The position numbers and the translations under genes are program-made. The notes under the pieces were generated by a model that was not told where the DNA came from, made no database searches, and saw only the letters and a program-made list of their open reading frames with translations. This document shows, piece by piece, positions 25,768-38,200 of a stretch of 64,000 nucleotides of DNA. Source of the stretch: Stercorarius parasiticus. Taxonomy: Eukaryota; Chordata; Aves; Charadriiformes; Stercorariidae. How positions within the stretch are numbered: the stretch's first letter is position 1; each line of letters begins with the position of its first letter. The DNA is taken from contig VWZL01001939.1 in NCBI GenBank assembly GCA_013396915.1, forward strand, positions 124,001-188,000, given 5' to 3'.

Positions 25768-28700
25768 AACCATCAGTTCCTTTTAGCTTTCTTCTATGCT
25801 ATTGTATTTCATTAAAATGAGCAGGTAATGCAAATTACTCAACAGAACTGTCAGGAAGATGATGTTTTCATACTCTCATACACAAAAAATATGTTGGTAT
25901 TCAGCTTGAAAACTTTGTTCTAATCTCAATGTACTATGTTACACAGAAGGCTACATCTATGCTGGTAAATAAAAGAGGGATCAATTGCTGACCTCAAAGC
26001 CAAAAAGGTCTGGACTAAATACTAGGTGCCTATGCAGCAGATGAGTTTCGTTCACACTTCTTAGCAGTTAGCCCTAAGCTTTTCTAGGTGACAAATGGCC
26101 CAAGGGCACAATTATTATTTATCAGTATTTTTTCAGTTACAAGTGTAAAAAAAAAAATGTGCGGACTTCACTGTAACCCACTGCAGTGTGAAACAAAGAA
26201 TATGTGCTAGGTATCCTGGAGGTCGTGTGGCACATTAAAGCATGTAAGAGTGAGCGTGGAAAACCTGCTGAGTCAGTGTGAAAGGACAATTTAGGAGCAG
26301 CCCTGGTGGAGTCTTATCCCTATTGCTTGCTGGGAGCAGTTCCTGTGGTGGTGAACAGTGTCTACTCACTGTGTGCGGCAAAAGAGCTGATCTAAACTAG
26401 CCAAGGAATAACAACTATGTGCATGACAAGAGGTCTAGTGATCGAATTTTCTCCCTGACCCATATTGTTTAGTAGTGCAGATATTTCTGTGTTTGTAAAA
26501 CAGTTTACTAAGGATTATAGACTAACTACGTGAGACTCAGAACCATGAATAATTTTGACTTTGCTTAATTAACTGCAAGGAACTAGAACCGTTCAAAAGC
26601 AAAGTAAAAAATTGTGAGACCAAGACCACTGTAATTTTTTTAGCTGATGTGACTTATTCTATATAAAAAAGAACAAAGTAAAAGCAGGATTTGGAATAAT
26701 CTAGTCCTGATTTGCTCTATGTCATTTAAATTGAAAATCAGCCCTTCTGTTTCAGAGGACATTATTTACATAATTCGCTGCTGCTAAATGGTTATATATC
26801 TGGAAGTAAAAAGTCATAAAAACTAACTTTAAATGTTTTGCTTTTTCTTCCCAATCTCATCCAATGATTTGATCAAAATGCAAACTGCTATTGTAGTCTT
26901 TGTTTTGTTTAACATATTCAATTAAATTTGGCTAAAAAGTTGTAACAGACCATGGGTTCCATTCAAAAGAGAAAGTTGATACCACCAAGTCAGTGAATCA
27001 GTGCTTCATTTTCTACAGTTTGAAAATATAATCCAGAATCTAAATGCTGCTGCCTACGTGCCTTATGCAGTGCATGAGGAGGGTTTTATGTCTCAGACTC
27101 ATCCGAATCACATACTAGATCTTAGGTGGATTAGAGGCAGCCAAGAAGAAATGCTAAGCATGCAGGCTTGTTTGAAATTGTACCTCTCCTGAAAGATTAG
27201 GCATATAAATTATTTGGAACAATCTACCTTGAATCTTTTTATTATGATGAACACTTATAACCATTCTTTCAGAGAAAGGGATAGTTTTCTCTCCACTTTC
27301 AAAAAAGGCAGGGCATACCTCTATTCTTTTCATTCCCTGGTATCAACATGAGCATGAAGTGCAAGGTCTGGTTAGATTGCTCCTTCCTCCTGTGTTTTGG
27401 AAAAAGAAGAACTCAAGGTTATGCCTACAGTCTCCCTGTTTAGGCCGAGAAGATCATCAACAACAGACTGAGGATTGTCTGTACTTCTCCTGTTGTAGAT
27501 GAGCATACAAAATTGATGGGACCATGAAAAGAGAACACAAGAAAAATCCTATGCATAACCTAGTAGGTAAGGAAGTCACCTGAGAAACAACTGTTCTTAT
27601 ATTCGCTACAAGGAGCTTTCTTTTTTATTTTTAATTTAGTATCTGTATAATAAGAAATGCAGTTTGTGTCTTTCATTGAGATCAAAACAAAAATACTTAA
27701 AATGAAAATCCCATGTAACATTCCATTTCATAATGCCTTTGAGAATTTTTTCTCTTATTTGACTCTTCTGGAAAAATAAAGATGACCTACTAGGTCAAGG
27801 AAAAACATAAAAATTACATTTGTATGACAGGCAACAGCATCCTAGCATACAATTATTGGCTAGAGAAGTGACTTAAAAGTTCTGACAGGCTCTGTTTTGG
27901 GATTTTTTTTTTTTTTTGAGGTGATACAGTAAAAAATAAACCCAGGAGAAAGGAGCTTAAATATGTTCACTTTCAAGCAAAAACTTAATTTAGACCTCAG
28001 GAAGTCAGAGCGAGAAAGAATTGTAAACAGCATAGGACCAAGTAAGTGAATGGTGTACCACCAATGCCTGTCATGAAGAACGCAAAGAAGCAATGTGATT
28101 TCCTGTTAATAATTAATCCTGTTCAAAAACAGTGGGCAAATATTTACACCTATGTGTTAGAGGCACAAGCAGGTATGCAGAAAGCAATTAAAGTGCAAAG
28201 CTATTTAAAGACGTAAACAAACACTTGCATATTTCTTGAATATCTCTCACAGAATCTTATTTTGTAAGATTCTACTGAGAAACAACACTCAGTCCTGCTC
28301 AGGCTAGTAAGCTATGTGCCAGATCTTACAAAAGGTTCCTGTAACTCAGAACTGCTTAGAAGATATTAACATAATTTTGAAAAATAATATGACTGGAATA
28401 CATCTGAGCATTGCAGATAGAAAAAAAAAAAGAACAAACCTATTTTTAAGAGTTAATGAAGAAATGTACACTATGAGATACCTGTGCAGGGTAGATTTTC
28501 TCATTTATGATTTGATTTTTCCCATGTTAGGACAAAAAGTAACTGTAGAGAGGAATCTTCCTTACTCTATAAACAGCTGCAAAACTACATATTTTTTTGG
28601 GGGGATTTATAAACTATTCTATTTCTGCCAAATCTTAAAGCATTCCTTTATGTACTGTTCCAGCTATTCTGGAACTGTAGAAAATGACAGATTAGAGCCT

Positions 28701-30862
28701 GTTTAGATGCATTAAAAAAAAAAAAATCCAAACTAAACCTGATTTAAAGAAGAAAATGGCACTAGCTTGGACCATTTATGTTTCATATGCAAGATAAGTC
28801 TTATTTGTGTCCTGTTCATTAATATGCATATTTAGATAAGGAGATCCTCATATTGGGATAGAAAGCTTAAGAATTTCTGGAGCATTTGTAAGAATTACTT
28901 TTTTTTTTTCCTTAGTAATGAACCATCAGCTTGTTGATTGGCAAAAAATGTATTCCTTAAGCTGTCTTTACTTATTCTATATGCTGAACTACGTTTGTTG
29001 CTGAAACTGAACATGGCAAAGCCCACTGAATTACATATAAATATCCATCCATTTTGTTTTTCAAAAATATTCCTGCAGTTTGCTATTTTTTGAACAAAAT
29101 ATAAACAACAGAAAGAGTACATTACTGATGTTCCTTTGATTTTGATCTTCTGTTTATAAAAATCCATTGTGAAGTTAAAAATCTCCAAGAATGATTCATT
29201 CATGTATTAGTAACTGAAGTGAATAATTTGGAATTGTCTGTGTAATGAAGCCTTCTTATTATTTCATCATTTATGAATAATGAAAATTTGCAATAGTATT
29301 AATGATGATGAAAGTAACCATTACATCAAAGCATAAGGACTTCATTGAGACAAAAAGGGCTCTACCTGCCTGATTATTTGTCACTAATTATTCACACCAG
29401 CTATTCCGTGACTTGAAGTTTGAGTAGACACCTATTGTTCCTTCTGACTAAGTATTACCATCAGTAAGGAATATAAAAAATGCCAGTATTTTAATGAGTT
29501 GAAATGACGTATGTAGGCTTAAGTGTAAATAAATATTCATTGCACATACATATTAATTACATTTACTAACACTTTCACTGGTAAGGTATGCAAGAATTAC
29601 AGTATCTTTTCCTTATGTTTTCACACTAAATTTTATTTTTCATTGATTTCTCAATCTGAATGTAAACAATCTTGCAACTTCATGATTTAACTTCCTTTAT
29701 CAATCCATATAGCTTCATGGTGATTTCAAATATCTATTAATGGCTGATAGAACAGAAGACATTGACCATTCCTAATTTTCTATTTAAACAACAGAATATA
29801 TAACCTTATCTAGTATATAATCTTGCACATTACAGTAATAAAATGGAGACTTTTTTTCAGAACAGACTCTTCTATTGGAATATTATGTGGAGATGAATTG
29901 GGAAATGAAATCAAATCACCTCTTGAGAACTGAAGTCTTTACCTTGAAGGCAGCCTAAAATGTTGTCACAGAATGTTAACAGGAAGTAATGATTGTTTCC
30001 AAAATTCCTACAATACAGTAGTACAAACCAATCAGAGTTCAGCCATCTGTGGCACTAGTCCTTAAAAAGCTCTTGCTGTCTAGAGACATGATATAATCAA
30101 TTTGTGATTTGAGCTGCAGGTACAACCACATTCAGTTAGAGTCAAATAAAGTACTTTCCTGTGAAAAAAATAAGGGGAAGCACTGTCTATCTACGATATA
30201 GAGATTTTATGTTATAAAAATAATGCCTTATACTACTTTTCAAGCAAATAAATAATTGTACTTCAAACATGAGAAAAAGCTCGTACTCAATACAGTATTT
30301 ACGCACATTCTTAACTTGTAATATTTGAGTAGTCCTACTGAATTCAACAGGACTGTTCATGTTCTTATTGCTCAAAGATGTTTTTTTCTTCCATTAAGCT
30401 TAACAACATAAAATCAGGATCCTGGTAAGATTAAAATTCAACCTATTAATGATGCTACTGGAGACAGTGGCAGATGATTAGAAAAATACTATAACCAATA
30501 CAAAATGTACAGGCTAATCCTGCACATCATATATCTTTACAGCTTGTAGAAGATGGAGGTTTCTTGTTTTCCTGAGTAAGATGTTGCATTTTGCCCATTG
30601 TTTCTAATAGCCACTTGCATTTTCCTTTCGTGTATTTGTCTACTTATTCCTAACCTGAATTTGCATATACTTTTAAAGTTCACAACATCCTGGAACTGTG
30701 AATTCTACATGAATTGCACACTGTGTGCAGCTTCAGTGGGAATCAGTGTTTAGCTCTGTCTGTTGGCACAGAAATCTAATCCCATATATCTTGCTGGAGA
30801 CAGAATTTGGTGGTCTTTGCTGGCATTTGACAAGTAACATATACCTGCATAAAAACTTAAAA

Positions 30863-30912
30863 TTGACATATATACATGCATATATATATATGCATAAATT
30901 GACATATATACA
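30863..30912. repeat. AT palindrome flanked by a 14-bp direct repeat
   Basis: The 14-mer ttgacatatataca occurs at 30863-30876 and again at 30899-30912. The interval between them is dominated by a 20-bp perfect palindrome (30876-30895, TGCA at each side of a TA run). This looks like slippage-prone low-complexity DNA. Confidence 0.75.
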
Positions 30913-31169
30913 GAACAGTAATGGTCTATTATTTTTTCTTAAAGTGTGCTGCTTATACTTTTCTGCTATTATAATATTAACATTCAAATTGTGATAGATT
31001 TTTACTAATAAAATAATACCTTGTGTCAAGGTTTCTCAATCACCTACTTATTGGGGCTCCTTAGTTTTTGTTTGGCAAATGTAAGGCAATAAAAGAATCA
31101 GAATTCTAAAGAGTACTGAATAGCTTTCATCTGAAAAGAAGAAATGCCTCTTGAATATAGATCAAATCC

Positions 31170-31956
31170 AGCAGTGGATGATGTTCACCTCAACTTTGGT
31201 AAAGCGTTTGGCACTGTCTTCCACAACATCCTCAAATCTAAGCTGACAAACTATGAGTTACATAAGAACACAGTGAGATGGATTGAAAACTGGCTGAAAG
31301 ACAGACCCACTGGGTTTTGATCAGCAGCATAAAGTCTAGCTGGAGACAAGTCACTAGTGATGGACCTCAGGGGCTGATACTGGGGTCAATACTATTTAAT
31401 AACTTCATTAATGAGGATGCTGGGACAGAGTGGACCCTCATCAAGTTCTCACAGGTGACACAAAACTGGGAGGAGTTGCTGACAAATGGTTCTGCTGCCA
31501 TTCAGAGAGACCTAGATAGGCTGGAGAAATGGGCCAAGGGGAATCTCATGTTCAACAAAGAGGAGTGTTATCAGTAGTTCAGGGGAGGTAATCCTTCTTT
31601 TCTACACAGCACTGGTGAGACTGCATCTGGAGTACTGACTCCAATTCTGGACTCCTTAGTATAAGAAAGATATGCACTAACTGAAGCAAGTCCAGCACAG
31701 AGCCACAAAGATGGGTAAGGGAATGGAACATCTTTCACATGAGCCTGAAAGCTGCGACTGTTCAGCCTTGAGAAGGGAAGGCTCAGGGGGAGATCTTATC
31801 AATACGTATAAATACCTGACAGAAGGGAATGAAGATGAGGGAACCAGACTCTTAGCAGATGGTGTATTCTAGCTGACTTTGCCTGAACGGTGGAATTGGA
31901 CTACATAATTTCAAGAGGCCCCTTCCAACCTAAAGGATTCTGTGATTCTGTGATGC
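31170..31956 (+). mobile_element. CR1 LINE, old degraded copy with intact octamer tail
   Basis: Plus-strand CR1 running from RT motif A to the 3' tail 'ggattctgtgattctgtg' at about 31936-31954. Motif A reads LNFGKAFG (codons from 31189), where the family has an aspartate at both the N and the final G positions, so the catalytic residue is lost. The later FADD region is also frameshifted (near 31450). Part of the region between the RT and the 3' end is missing around 31570-31585, where the coding sequence jumps to 'ggaggtaatccttcttttct'. The 86-codon frame at 31317-31577 is part of this remnant. The element is more diverged than the copies at 60-62 kb. Confidence 0.88.
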
Positions 31957-32226
31957 TTGAACCTCGTGAGGTTTCTCTTCTCCCAGTCCTCTGAATTGAC
32001 ACTTGGACACTCCACCAAGTTTAGTGCCATTAAAAGCTTTCCTGATGTTGCAGTCCATATCATTGTCCAGATCACTGAGAAAGATGTTGAACAAAATGGG
32101 CCCCAGTATTGCCCCCTGGATACTCTGTCACTAGCTATCATCGTGACATCACATTCTTTGCATGTGGGGGTCCAACAGGTTTTCTGCATACCTGACCATC
32201 CAACAATTCATTCAACCATTGCATAT
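31957..32226 (-). mobile_element. CR1 LINE, internal RT fragment, opposite orientation
   Basis: The plus strand reads as reverse-complemented CR1 ORF2. It starts at the segment that encodes the NLMRFN region ('ttgaacctcgtgagg') and passes the FADD-equivalent region ('aagtttagtgcc', with losses). It then reaches the 'ggccccagtattgcccc' landmark and 'gaccatccaacaattcattc' before fading near 32226. Its own 3' end is absent, because the plus-strand CR1 abuts it exactly at 31956/31957. Several family blocks are shortened. No frame survives. Confidence 0.78.
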
Positions 32227-34600
32227 TTCTTCAGCTTCTGTTTTATTTTCTTTTGTTTTGTATACATAGGATAGGACATAGTGTATAACGATGAAAAGTC
32301 TTGGGCAGCAAACACTGCTTTCCTTAACAAAAAAAGAGAGAAGTGAAAATATTACCAATGCTTAATTACTGACTTCTTAAAAAAACCCTATGTACTTTCT
32401 GATAAAATAAAATATCATTGGAGTTGTTCAATATACTTGGTTATAAGCTTTCTAAGTGACTGATGTGTTTTAACAATTTGTATATTCTTTTTTTTTCAGA
32501 TTTTAGTGCAATTAAGCTTATAAAGTGAATTATGAAATGAATTAAGGAAAAGAAACAGTGGCATTATCTATATATTGTTTCCTTGAAACAGATTTTTAAA
32601 AAATTGTTTTAGCTACATACGTGATACAGAAAAGGATGGTTTTTAGATGGGACATCACAGTGTGCAATTAGCTAAGTAAAGTGGAATTTTGTGGCAATTA
32701 TTAAAGTCTGTTACTGCAAATGATGTTAGTATTTTGGCATGGTATTAAAGGCTTAAAAGCAGTGAACAAAAAAACCCCAACATACTGGGAAAGGAAGGTT
32801 AATGAGACTTACACACGTAATGTGCATGGAGCTTTAAAATGTAGTACTTGGGACATTATACTCTCAAGAAAACAAGGAATGGTCGTGTGAGGTCATTCTT
32901 AATTTGGACCATAGAAAAGGCCATACAAAGGGCCATACAAGCACACAAGACAGATTCTAGATATGTGATGCCCCAGGGAGAGTTACATGCTGGCTACAGA
33001 GCCATTAAAACTCTGGCAAAGAAAGTTATATTAAATTTAGAGCCTTGGCTTAGCATTGACATTGTGTAGATCTAAATATCTGTCCAGGCTAAATCCAAAA
33101 AAGAAAACAACACTAAAACTCCCCCAAACAATAGTATCAGTTATATTTTATAATGGCACCACAGTCATCAGAATTCCTTGGCTGCTAACAATAACTAGTT
33201 TTGTTGGTCTGTAACATTGTTCTCCTACAGTACAATTTTTCAGTTTTCTCAGCGTGCTACATTATGAAATAAAATTATGTTTTTCTCTTTTTGAAATTAT
33301 GTTTTGTGTACTAACATAGGATTTCTGCCTTGCCATTTCTTACGATTTCAAGGTGATATCTCTTTTTCATAGATGATCTGAAAATGCATAATATGAAGAG
33401 TTGTTTTTCTGTAAAATACTGAGTTGATTCTGTATTAAAGAAAAGCATAACTAGGGTGAAGAAATATTGACTAGAAAATACAGGAATACATTTTTTTTTT
33501 TTTTATTTTGCTTGTAAAATTTTAGATTATGTCTATGCTTGGACACGTCTGTCTCAGGAGTGGCTTGTGTTAGTTCTGTCCCATATGATTATTGATGCTC
33601 ATATAGGTAGTGCTTTTCATTCACTTCATAAAGTCTGAAAGACAACACGGTAAACTGGAAGGGCAGGGAACACTGAGAACTAAGGCATGACAGAACCTAG
33701 CAGTCATGATTCGGTTTCATTTTCAAATCAATGTAATTTATAAATGATATATGGAGCCAACATTCCTCCACAGTAAAAGGAAGCTCAGAAATAGCATCTA
33801 TCAATATTCTCCCAAAAATAATCGTTTTTCTGATTCTAGCAACCATTCGGCGGCCACATTGTAAATTCAATTTGGCTGATGTAAACCCTTTTCAATATAA
33901 TAGCTTAAAGTAGTCTGAACTGCTAGTGAGATATGCTTTTGATTTTCATCATTCTACACATTTTGAGCAGACTTTTATAAGTGTTTAGACATATCAAGAT
34001 ACAGCAAGTCATCTAGTGGGATTGCTGTGGCAGGATTTACATGCACAACAGTTTCTAAATACCTAGAAAGTTTCTATCTACTTAGTATTTTCAAACCTGG
34101 CCCGGTTTTGCAAGCATATGACAAAGTTCTATGAAATGAATAGCATAAAGAGGGTGGATAAAAGATAATTTGTCTTTTCCAGAAGACGAACTAGGGAACT
34201 ATTGAAGAGTAGCGTGTGCCTGTAGCCTATGTAACTCTGCCAAGTGGTATTACAGATTCAAGTTTGCAAGATTCAAGAAACCTGGACAAGTATTCAAGGA
34301 CTGATCAAATGATTCCTGTAAAGAAACTTTAACAGGCCTAAGACAGCCCTCAATCCATGGATGGTATTTGAGAGCTGAAAACAGTTTGAGACTGGAAGAT
34401 CACATGTTTCTCTAGTTGTTACTCTTCATAGGAGTCCATGAGAGAGTTCTGGAGATAGGCTATTGGGCTGATCCGGTAAATACATGCATATACGAATGCA
34501 ATTATAGTCCTAACCAGATGAGTTACATGAAAACAAGGAAGGCATGACTCTTATGGAGAAAGATATGCACACTAATAAAAAAAAAGTCCGAAGTTTAAGG
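32227..34600. other. Gene-free stretch, nothing recognised
   Basis: AT-rich. A small direct duplication (ggccatacaa) lies near 32920-32945. Open frames stay below 75 codons. No repeat family, RNA gene or exon was recognised. Confidence 0.55.
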
Positions 34601-35235
34601 AGGACAGCCTAATTATCTCTTGCCAGCAGACAAACAGGGGGAGCACCTGCCCTTTGTGTCATGGGATGGAAGGACAGCTGCTGCTCTCCCCCAGGGGTCC
34701 TCCAGAAGGAAATGGCAGGGAGGGAGAAGAAACATCTCCCCAGAGACCCAAGCAGGGCCCTAGTCAAGGGGGCCATACCCACTGCGGGTGCCCCACTCAT
34801 CCCAGCAGGGACTATAGGACACCAACGACATGACCAGGTCCCCAGGCCCTGGTCTTCCTGAGGAAGGCTGAAATGGTCAACAGAAAATGCCCAGACTGGA
34901 CGGGAGAGCATAACACCAGAAAAAAAAGAGTAGAATCTAAGAAGCGTTTTCTCTTTAACAGATTTAAGGGAGTGATTAATGGGCCTTTCTGTAATAATTA
35001 GATAATGTGGATTGCTATACTGTTAAAAAATATATTGGGCTAGCATAGCAATAAATTCCCGGCCCATATGTGTGGTGTGCTCCTGGCTGCCCATAACAAA
35101 GCTCTGAGCATTGCAAGAGCTGCAGAACCACTCCAGGCCTGGTGCCACAGGGCCCATGGCTGCGTTCAGCCGGGGTGCTTACAGGGACTGAAGCATCACA
35201 CCAGAGTAGCTCCCTGGTGTTAATAATGAAGGAAG
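34601..35235. other. Two GC-rich blocks of unknown nature
   Basis: Positions about 34610-34920 and 35080-35225 are markedly richer in G and C than everything around them. Overlapping frames of 100 codons (34609-34911, minus) and 66 codons (34661-34861, plus) occur here. Neither shows a domain I recognise, and both reflect the absence of AT-rich stop codons. The blocks could be decayed LTR or other repeat, a pseudogene fragment or a regulatory island. I could not find terminal repeats, target duplications or a poly-A tail that would decide. Confidence 0.4.
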
Positions 35236-38200
35236 AGAAGTCTCATAGAGACAGCCTTCAAGAAAAGCCATGGTTCTCACACTGTAGTAACTTAAGTTAA
35301 TTTATTAATCCAGCAGCCAGTCATTCCAATTCCATCTGGCCTTACACTTCCAAACCAGTCCACTCCCCTTGCAACTGAGTCATAACATGATTATGAGTAC
35401 AATATGAGTACTTCGGTGGTGCCATAATACAGCAGGTGATCTGGCTGTTTAAGTTATATGTGTTTCTTTCGCAGGCCTATGTGGCAACAACTGCCAAGTT
35501 GTTCATCAGAATACCTACATAAAATGAAGAAAGAGTCAACAAGTTAGGACGATTGCCTTAGGAACCAAGTTGTGGGGTGTTTGTTTGTTTGTTTTATTAG
35601 TGCCCCATGAATTATTGAAGTGTCTTACTTTTGAAAATGCCCCAAATTCTTCAAGTTGGGTTGAGGGGAATGCTAATTCAGTGACTAACACCTTGGTCAG
35701 ATGAGATCTATACTTTGCAAAAGGTCTGTCTCATCTATGATGTGCTGTTCCTGTGTTTGTATTGAATTAGCTACAACGAAAACACAGAGGAAAGACACGT
35801 GGAGACTGACTGTTTTAGCTAAGAACAGAGTGGCTTACTCTTCTGGTGCCTCCATTCCCTGGTGAGAAGATCACATTGCTTAGAAATATAGAGCAGCTGT
35901 AGCTTTAACTAGCACTGCTAAAGCATTTATCTCTGACTGCCACCAGGCTTTTATAATTTTTCTCCTAACTGAGATAGGATGATAGTTACTCCCTTATCTA
36001 TAAGATATGTACTCATCTTGTAAAATCACGAATTCCGTTTCCCCATTGCTTGTGAATTCATCTTGAGGTCCTGACGGCCTTTTTCTAATCTTTTTGCTTT
36101 CTCTTTCCCTTCATTCTCTTCCAGAGGTCTTGTTTTCTGCCTGAGGTTGTCTAAATGCTTATGGGTTATCTGCTTCTCTAAAGAAAACTGTCTTCAGTTA
36201 CATTGAAAAACAAAATAAAAAAAAATGCTATTTTGGTAGAAGACTGCTTTGCCAGAGAAGTTGTCAGGCAAATGATTTTCTTTTTTCTTTTTTTTTTTTA
36301 TTAATAAGTATTTAATGAAGAAAAGTTTTGTCAATGACCGTGTTTATTATGGTATCTTAGCAAAATTCCACACCCAGTTTTGTCTGTAAAAGGTAGAAAG
36401 TTTTATTTGTATATTTTTAATGAGCAATGTTTTCACTTACAGCCTCAAGAAGACATCTTGATTCAAAAATCCACCAAAAAATTAATACTTTAGTCATCAA
36501 AATAACCTGGAAGTGGAATGATGTGTTTCATTTTCAGTTAACAACATTAAAGAGAATTTTTAGACCATGAATTATCTGAGAGATAGCCCTCTCATTTTTA
36601 AAGACTGAAAAGAAGTGCATATTTCTATACACTCCATGAGTAAAAATAAGATATGCTGATTTATGACAAAAATATGTATATTGATTTTATGAAGCCTTTT
36701 GGATTGTTTTAGTACTATTTATCATACTTGCTTATAGAAAATATAATTGTTTCCATGGTATACTGTAATCAATATTAGAACCTCTGAATGGCGTCTTTAT
36801 TAGACGAGAATCAGGCCACAAGGGGTCTCCCTTGCTCTACTTTTCTGTATTTTCTTGTACATTACTGATACCTTGCAAAACATGGCTTTCCTTGGAATTA
36901 TTCAGGACATTTTTTAAAAATCTATAATGCTGATTGAAGGGTAGGTTATTCTACTTTGAAGGAGAGAAATGTCATCTTATCATTTATTTCTTTTGTTCAA
37001 AATAAATCATTTTTCTTAAATTCAGCTTGCCACAAAATGATTACAAAAATGAAATACTAAATCTGATACGTATGAAGACATTAATTTCAAAAATATTTTT
37101 TAAACAGATGGATGAGGTTACTCTGATCCTTGCAAACATGTTATCTGAGATGTATGGACTTTCTTTGACTTATTATGAAGAATTCTGCGTTTGGAAAATG
37201 CTAACAGCTTTCATCAAAATAGAGTGGGTTAAATAAAGCATTTCATGATCACTTGAGCAAGACTGACTCCTCTTTTATTTTAGAGGAATAAAACCGTTGT
37301 TCTTGTATGACACAGTTGCTTTGCCAGAGGAAAAAAGCCAGCCACTTCCTGTATTTCATCTGATTGCCTGTATTTAGACTGAAAATGACCATTTCATCAC
37401 AGATCAGCTGAGGGTTTTTCTTGCATGGATTTGTTTTAAGCATGCAGTCCCTTTGTCTCTTTGACCTCTTGTGCAGAAAAGAATTATTCTTCAATGCTGC
37501 CTTCTAGTTCAGATTCTCCTGTGCTTGTATTTAGGGCAGAATAGATCACTTATTTTTAGTCATATGACTTTGTACGCTTATATCACCATGAAAAAGACAG
37601 AATAAATTTCCTCCCTAAATGCTTCAACTTAATTTCTTCCAAAGGAGGAAGAAAACTCATCAACAAAAAATAATGTGTTTTCTCTTTTATGTTCTTGAAG
37701 CATTAGTTGACTATTATTATCCCAGATAAATTCTGACATTTTCAATGGTGCTGAGAGAAAGCAAGGATGTACAGTTATAGTGAAGTGCTTCTGAAACTTA
37801 TGCAATGAAAACAATTTATCCATTTTAGGTATATTAGGTAAGCAGAAAAAAGGACATATTTTTGCAAAATGGAAAAAGATGAAATAAATATCAAGAAAAA
37901 TATTTGGAGGTCTCAGATCAAAAACAAGAGTGAATTTATCCTGGTTTTACAGAGATGTTAAGGAGTTTATGAATTTGAGTTTGATGATGAACTCATAACA
38001 TGTTTCTAAAGTGTTGTCTCACCTTGAAAGATGAACTTCTCTTTGAGAGAAATCAACTTCAAATAACTTACCTGTTGAGGTACTGTTTGGTTTGAGGCAC
38101 CTATTTTTGCAAAAGCTCTTAGAAGTTTTAGGTCCCTCTGGGGTCTTGAAGCTTGTGGTGAGATGTATAAAATATTTGAAAGTGAGAAAAGAAATATAGT

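Larger units (their letters stand above)
24409..31169. other. Gene-free stretch, about 6.8 kb
   Basis: AT-rich. It contains a short TG microsatellite (25755-25767), T runs near 27905 and 28900, and an AT palindrome near 30876-30895. The 118- and 130-codon frames (24576-24932 minus, 28314-28706 plus) look like chance: low-complexity composition, no recognised motif and no start or splice support. Confidence 0.55.

Noticed and set aside
28314..28706. 130-codon plus-strand open frame
   Set aside because: No recognisable domain, includes homopolymer-derived Lys and Phe runs, and has no supporting context.
35760..36200. Possible LTR with a TATA-like sequence and pyrimidine-rich end
   Set aside because: No TG...CA boundaries, target duplication or polyadenylation signal could be placed.
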